64,000 nucleotides of DNA from Chelatococcus albus (GTDB lineage: Bacteria; Pseudomonadota; Alphaproteobacteria; Rhizobiales; Beijerinckiaceae): the NCBI RefSeq assembly GCF_030067675.1, contig NZ_JASJEV010000001.1, forward strand, positions 200,309 through 264,308, written 5' to 3'. Positions 61,020 through 64,000 of the stretch are shown here, in pieces. The notes beneath the pieces were generated by a model. It saw only the letters and a list, made by a program, of their open reading frames with translations, had not been told where the DNA came from and did no database searches. A program made the translations under genes and the position numbers. Numbering within the stretch: position 1 is the first letter of the stretch; every line of letters starts with the position of its first letter.

Positions 61020-61631
61020 ATGGCCCGGATCGTCCTGATCGACAACTACGATTCATTCACCTGGAACCTCGTCCATCTGATCGGCGGGCTCGGCGTCGAG
61101 GTTGAGGTCCATCGCAACGATGCGGTGACGACCGACGTGGTTATCGCCTCCGCGCCCGACGCGGTCGTGCTCTCCCCCGGGCCGTGCACGCCGAGGGAGG
61201 CCGGCATCTGCCTCGACCTCGTCGGGCGTGCCGGCGGCGACGTGCCGATCTTCGGCGTCTGCCTCGGCCTGCAGGCGATCGGGCAGGTCTACGGCGGCAA
61301 TGTGGTGCGGGCGCCCGTGCCGGTGCACGGCAAGCTCTCGACTGTCCGGCACCGCGCGGCCGGGATTTTTCGCGGCATCAACGGCCCGTTCCAGGCGACG
61401 CGCTACCACTCGCTCGTGGTCGAGCGCGGCACCTGCCCGCCCTCTCTGGACATCACAGCCGAGACCGACGACGGCCTCATCATGGCCCTCTCCCATCGCG
61501 ACCACCCGGTACACGGCGTGCAGTTCCATCCGGAGAGCATCCTCTCCGAGCACGGCGCGACCATGATGAAGAACTTCCTCGATCTCGCCGCGGCCTGGAA
61601 CGCAACCAGACGCATCCGGCGCGCGAGCTGA
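61020..61631 (+). CDS. trpG: Anthranilate synthase component II (glutamine amidotransferase)
   Basis: Class I amidotransferase of 203 residues supplying ammonia to TrpE. Start [21 protein letters not shown], then [16 protein letters not shown], the catalytic Cys in [15 protein letters not shown], and the His/Glu in [14 protein letters not shown]. The 108-base gap before it may hold a minor promoter. trpD follows after 25 bases. Confidence 0.96.
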   Translation: MARIVLIDNYDSFTWNLVHLIGGLGVEVEVHRNDAVTTDVVIASAPDAVVLSPGPCTPREAGICLDLVGRAGGDVPIFGVCLGLQAIGQVYGGNVVRAPVPVHGKLSTVRHRAAGIFRGINGPFQATRYHSLVVERGTCPPSLDITAETDDGLIMALSHRDHPVHGVQFHPESILSEHGATMMKNFLDLAAAWNATRRIRRAS

Positions 61632-61656
61632 GGCAACGACGCATTCGGGATTGATC

Positions 61657-62670
61657 ATGGACGCCTTCAAGCCCTTCATCGCCAAGGTCGCGACCGGTGC
61701 CTCGCTCACGCGCGAGGAGGCCAGCGCAGCCTTCGACGCGCTTCTCTCCGGCGAGGTCACGCCTGCCCAGGCCGGCGGCTTCCTCATGGCGCTGCGCGTG
61801 CGCGGCGAGACTGTCGACGAGATCGCCGGCGCCGTCTCTGCCCTGCGGGCGCGCATGCTGCGCGTCAAGGCGCCGGCGAATGCCATCGACATCGTCGGCA
61901 CGGGCGGTGACAACTCCGGCAGTTACAACGTCTCCACCCTCTCTTCCATTGTCGTGGCGGCCTGCGGCGTGCCGGTCGCCAAGCACGGCAATCGCGCCGC
62001 CTCGTCGAAGTCAGGCGCGGCCGACGTGCTCGCGGCGCTGGGCGTCAAGATGAGCACCGAGCCGCGCTCGATCGAGCGCTGCATCGCGGAGGCCGGCGTC
62101 GGCTTCATGTTCGCGCCCTCGCACCACGCCTCCATGCGGCATGTGGCGCCGGTGCGTGTCGAGCTCGGCACGCGCACGCTATTCAACCTGATCGGCCCGC
62201 TGTCGAATCCGGCCGGTGTCCGGCGCCAGCTCTTCGGCGTTTTCTCCGAGAGCTGGCTTGAGCCCCTGGTCGAGGTGCTGCGTAGCCTCGGCTCCGAGCG
62301 CGTCTGGGCCGTGCACGGTTCGGACGGCCTCGACGAGCTGACGACGACGGGGCCGACCGCGGTGGTCGCGCTCGAAGACGGCAAGATCCGCAAGTTCACG
62401 GTCACGCCGCAGGATGTCGACCTGCCCCCCGCCCGCGTCGAGGATCTGCGCGGCGGCGATCCCGAGCACAATGCGCGCGCCCTGCGTGACGTGCTCAACG
62501 GGGAAGCCTCGGCCTACCGCGACATCACGCTCCTCAACGCGGCCGCAGCCCTCGTCGTCGCCGAACGGGCTGGGCATCTGCGCGAGGGCGTCGAGCTCGC
62601 CGCGAGGGCGATCGATTCCGGCGCGGCGCGGGCAACGCTCGACAAACTCATCGCCGTGTCGAACGATTGA
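61657..62670 (+). CDS. trpD: Anthranilate phosphoribosyltransferase
   Basis: Enzyme of 337 residues that transfers phosphoribose from PRPP to anthranilate. Motifs: [17 protein letters not shown] for PRPP/Mg binding, [40 protein letters not shown] and [12 protein letters not shown] took the ATG ([10 protein letters not shown]); a TTG two codons upstream is possible. It sits between trpG and trpC. Confidence 0.96.
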   Translation: MDAFKPFIAKVATGASLTREEASAAFDALLSGEVTPAQAGGFLMALRVRGETVDEIAGAVSALRARMLRVKAPANAIDIVGTGGDNSGSYNVSTLSSIVVAACGVPVAKHGNRAASSKSGAADVLAALGVKMSTEPRSIERCIAEAGVGFMFAPSHHASMRHVAPVRVELGTRTLFNLIGPLSNPAGVRRQLFGVFSESWLEPLVEVLRSLGSERVWAVHGSDGLDELTTTGPTAVVALEDGKIRKFTVTPQDVDLPPARVEDLRGGDPEHNARALRDVLNGEASAYRDITLLNAAAALVVAERAGHLREGVELAARAIDSGAARATLDKLIAVSND

Positions 62671-62686
62671 TGGCAGGGCCGAAGTG

Positions 62687-63502
62687 ATGAGCGACATCCT
62701 CGCCAGGATCGAAGCCTACAAGCGCCGCGAGATCGCCGCGGCCAAGGAGGCCGTGCCGCAGGCCGAGATCGAGCGCCGCGCGCTCGCCGCGCCGCCCGTG
62801 CGCGGCTTCGCCGCGGCGATCGAGCGGCACATCGGCGCGGGCCGCCCGGCCCTCATCGCCGAGATCAAGAAGGCGAGCCCGTCGAAAGGTCTGATCCGCG
62901 CCGAGTTCGACCCGCCGGGGCTCGCCCGCGCCTATGCGGCTGGCGGCGCCACCTGCCTGTCCGTGCTCACCGACGAGCCGTCCTTCCAGGGTCGGCCGGA
63001 CTACCTTTCCGCGGCGCGGGCCGCCTGCGACCTGCCCGCGCTGCGCAAGGACTTCATGTTCGAGCCCTACCAGGTCTTCGAGGCGCGCGCCTGGGGGGCC
63101 GACTGCATCCTCGTCATCATGGCGAGCGTGACGGACACCGAGGCGAAGGCGCTCGTGGAGACGGCTCATACCCTCGGCATGGACGTCCTTGTCGAAGTGC
63201 ACGACGGCGCCGAGCTCGACCGGGCGCTGCCGCTCGGCACGCGGCTCATCGGCATCAACAACCGCAACCTTCGCAGCTTCGAGGTGTCGCTCGACACCTC
63301 GGAGGAGCTCGCCCTGCGCGTTCCGGCGGACCGCATCGTCGTCGGCGAGAGCGGCATCTTCACCCATGCCGACATCGAGCGCTTGATTCGCGTCGGCATT
63401 CGTACCTTCCTCGTCGGCGAGAGCCTCATGCGGCAGGTGGACGTGACGGCGGCCACGCGGCGTCTGCTCTTTGGCGAGGCTCCGGAGGCGGCCCGCGCAT
63501 GA
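62687..63502 (+). CDS. trpC: Indole-3-glycerol-phosphate synthase
   Basis: TIM-barrel enzyme of 271 residues. Start [20 protein letters not shown]. Motifs: [61 protein letters not shown] and [12 protein letters not shown]. It lies 16 bases after trpD and overlaps moaC by four bases (ATGA). No trpF domain is fused. Confidence 0.97.
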   Translation: MSDILARIEAYKRREIAAAKEAVPQAEIERRALAAPPVRGFAAAIERHIGAGRPALIAEIKKASPSKGLIRAEFDPPGLARAYAAGGATCLSVLTDEPSFQGRPDYLSAARAACDLPALRKDFMFEPYQVFEARAWGADCILVIMASVTDTEAKALVETAHTLGMDVLVEVHDGAELDRALPLGTRLIGINNRNLRSFEVSLDTSEELALRVPADRIVVGESGIFTHADIERLIRVGIRTFLVGESLMRQVDVTAATRRLLFGEAPEAARA

Positions 63503-63987
63503 GCAGGCTCACCCACATTGATCCCACGACCGGCGCGGCGCGGATGGTCGACGTCTCGGACAAGGCCGTGACGGCGCGGACCGCCGTCGCCGAAGGATGT
63601 GTCGTGATGCGGCCGGAGACCCTGGCGCTCATCCGCAGCGGCGACGCGAAGAAGGGCGACGTGCTGGGCGCGGCGCGCATCGCCGGGATCATGGCGGCGA
63701 AGCGCACGCACGAACTCATTCCGCTCTGCCACCCGCTCAACCTCAGCAAGGTCGCCGTGGATCTTGCGCTCGACGACGGCCTGCCCGGCGTGCGCGTGCG
63801 CGCCGAGGCGAAGCTCGCCGGCCAGACGGGGGTCGAGATGGAGGTGCTCACGGCCGTCTCCGTCGCCTGCCTCACCGTCTACGACATGGTGAAGGCCGCC
63901 GACCGCGCCATGCGCATCGAGGGCATCCGTCTCCTCCGGAAGAGCGGCGGCAAGTCGGGCGATTTCCGCGCGGGAGATGTTGCATGA
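63499..63987 (+). CDS. moaC: Cyclic pyranopterin monophosphate synthase MoaC
   Basis: Molybdenum-cofactor enzyme of 162 residues that forms cPMP from the MoaA product. Motifs: [42 protein letters not shown] and [24 protein letters not shown]. The start overlaps the trpC stop by four bases, and its own stop overlaps the next start by four, a conserved trpC-moaC-moeA chain in Alphaproteobacteria. Confidence 0.97.
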   Translation: MSRLTHIDPTTGAARMVDVSDKAVTARTAVAEGCVVMRPETLALIRSGDAKKGDVLGAARIAGIMAAKRTHELIPLCHPLNLSKVAVDLALDDGLPGVRVRAEAKLAGQTGVEMEVLTAVSVACLTVYDMVKAADRAMRIEGIRLLRKSGGKSGDFRAGDVA

Positions 63988-64000
63988 GCCTCCTGCCGGT
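63984..64000 (+). CDS. moeA: Start of a downstream gene, probably moeA (cut by window edge)
   Basis: Only the first five codons are inside the window (MSLLP and part of the next). The ATG overlaps the moaC stop by four bases (ATGA). In relatives the gene here is moeA, molybdopterin molybdenumtransferase; that is position-based inference, since no family sequence is visible. Confidence 0.5.

Overview
The window looks like chromosomal DNA of a high-GC alphaproteobacterium, most likely of the order Hyphomicrobiales (Rhizobiales). The evidence is conserved gene order: dusB-ntrB-ntrC, ntrY-ntrX, hfq-hflX, a fused ispDF, pdhA-pdhB-pdhC-lpd with a lipoyl domain on E1 beta, ratA beside lipA, and trpC-moaC. 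I cannot fix the genus from sequence alone. I saw no rRNA, tRNA, CRISPR array or insertion sequence.

Layout. (1) 1-7.4 kb, all minus strand: a metal-handling region with a CusAB-type RND pump (cusA cut by the window edge), a YtkA/FixH-like periplasmic protein, a Met/Cys-rich small protein, a 40-residue Met-rich membrane miniprotein, a ZIP-like transporter, and a two-domain multicopper oxidase. (2) 7.7-14.7 kb: a periplasmic binding protein, a TctE-like sensor kinase and a TctD-like regulator, divergent from a tctC-tctB-tctA tripartite tricarboxylate transporter, followed by a lone LuxR-type regulator. (3) 15.1-23.7 kb: an accessory block of nine minus-strand genes, several with 4-base start/stop overlaps. 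Recognisable parts are a trypsin-fold protease, a GIY-YIG-like protein, an HExxH metalloprotein and an acidic/basic two-part protein broken by an apparent frameshift. The other five I do not recognise. This is the best candidate for an undescribed system. A CapA-type protein lies beyond it. (4) 25.5-38.2 kb: core genes mazG, hflX, hfq, ntrX, ntrY, ntrC, ntrB, dusB, ispDF, a cinA-like gene and ratA. (5) 38.2-47.7 kb: lipA, three tandem GlsB/YeaQ-type membrane proteins, the pyruvate dehydrogenase operon, ftsB-like and eno. (6) 47.9-54.1 kb: queF, the thiO-thiS-thiG-thiE operon behind a TPP riboswitch, kdsA, arfB, a DUF350 protein and a VOC protein. (7) 54.2-64 kb: pyrG, secG, tpiA, a PpiD-like foldase, trpE-trpG-trpD-trpC, moaC and the first codons of a probable moeA.

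How the genes fit together. The Ntr genes form two nitrogen-responsive two-component systems near hfq. The PDH genes and lipA supply and lipoylate the complex that links glycolysis (tpiA and eno are also here) to the TCA cycle. The thi operon makes the thiazole and joins it to the pyrimidine of thiamine, under direct TPP control. Statements on family function come from general knowledge of those families; no database search was run.
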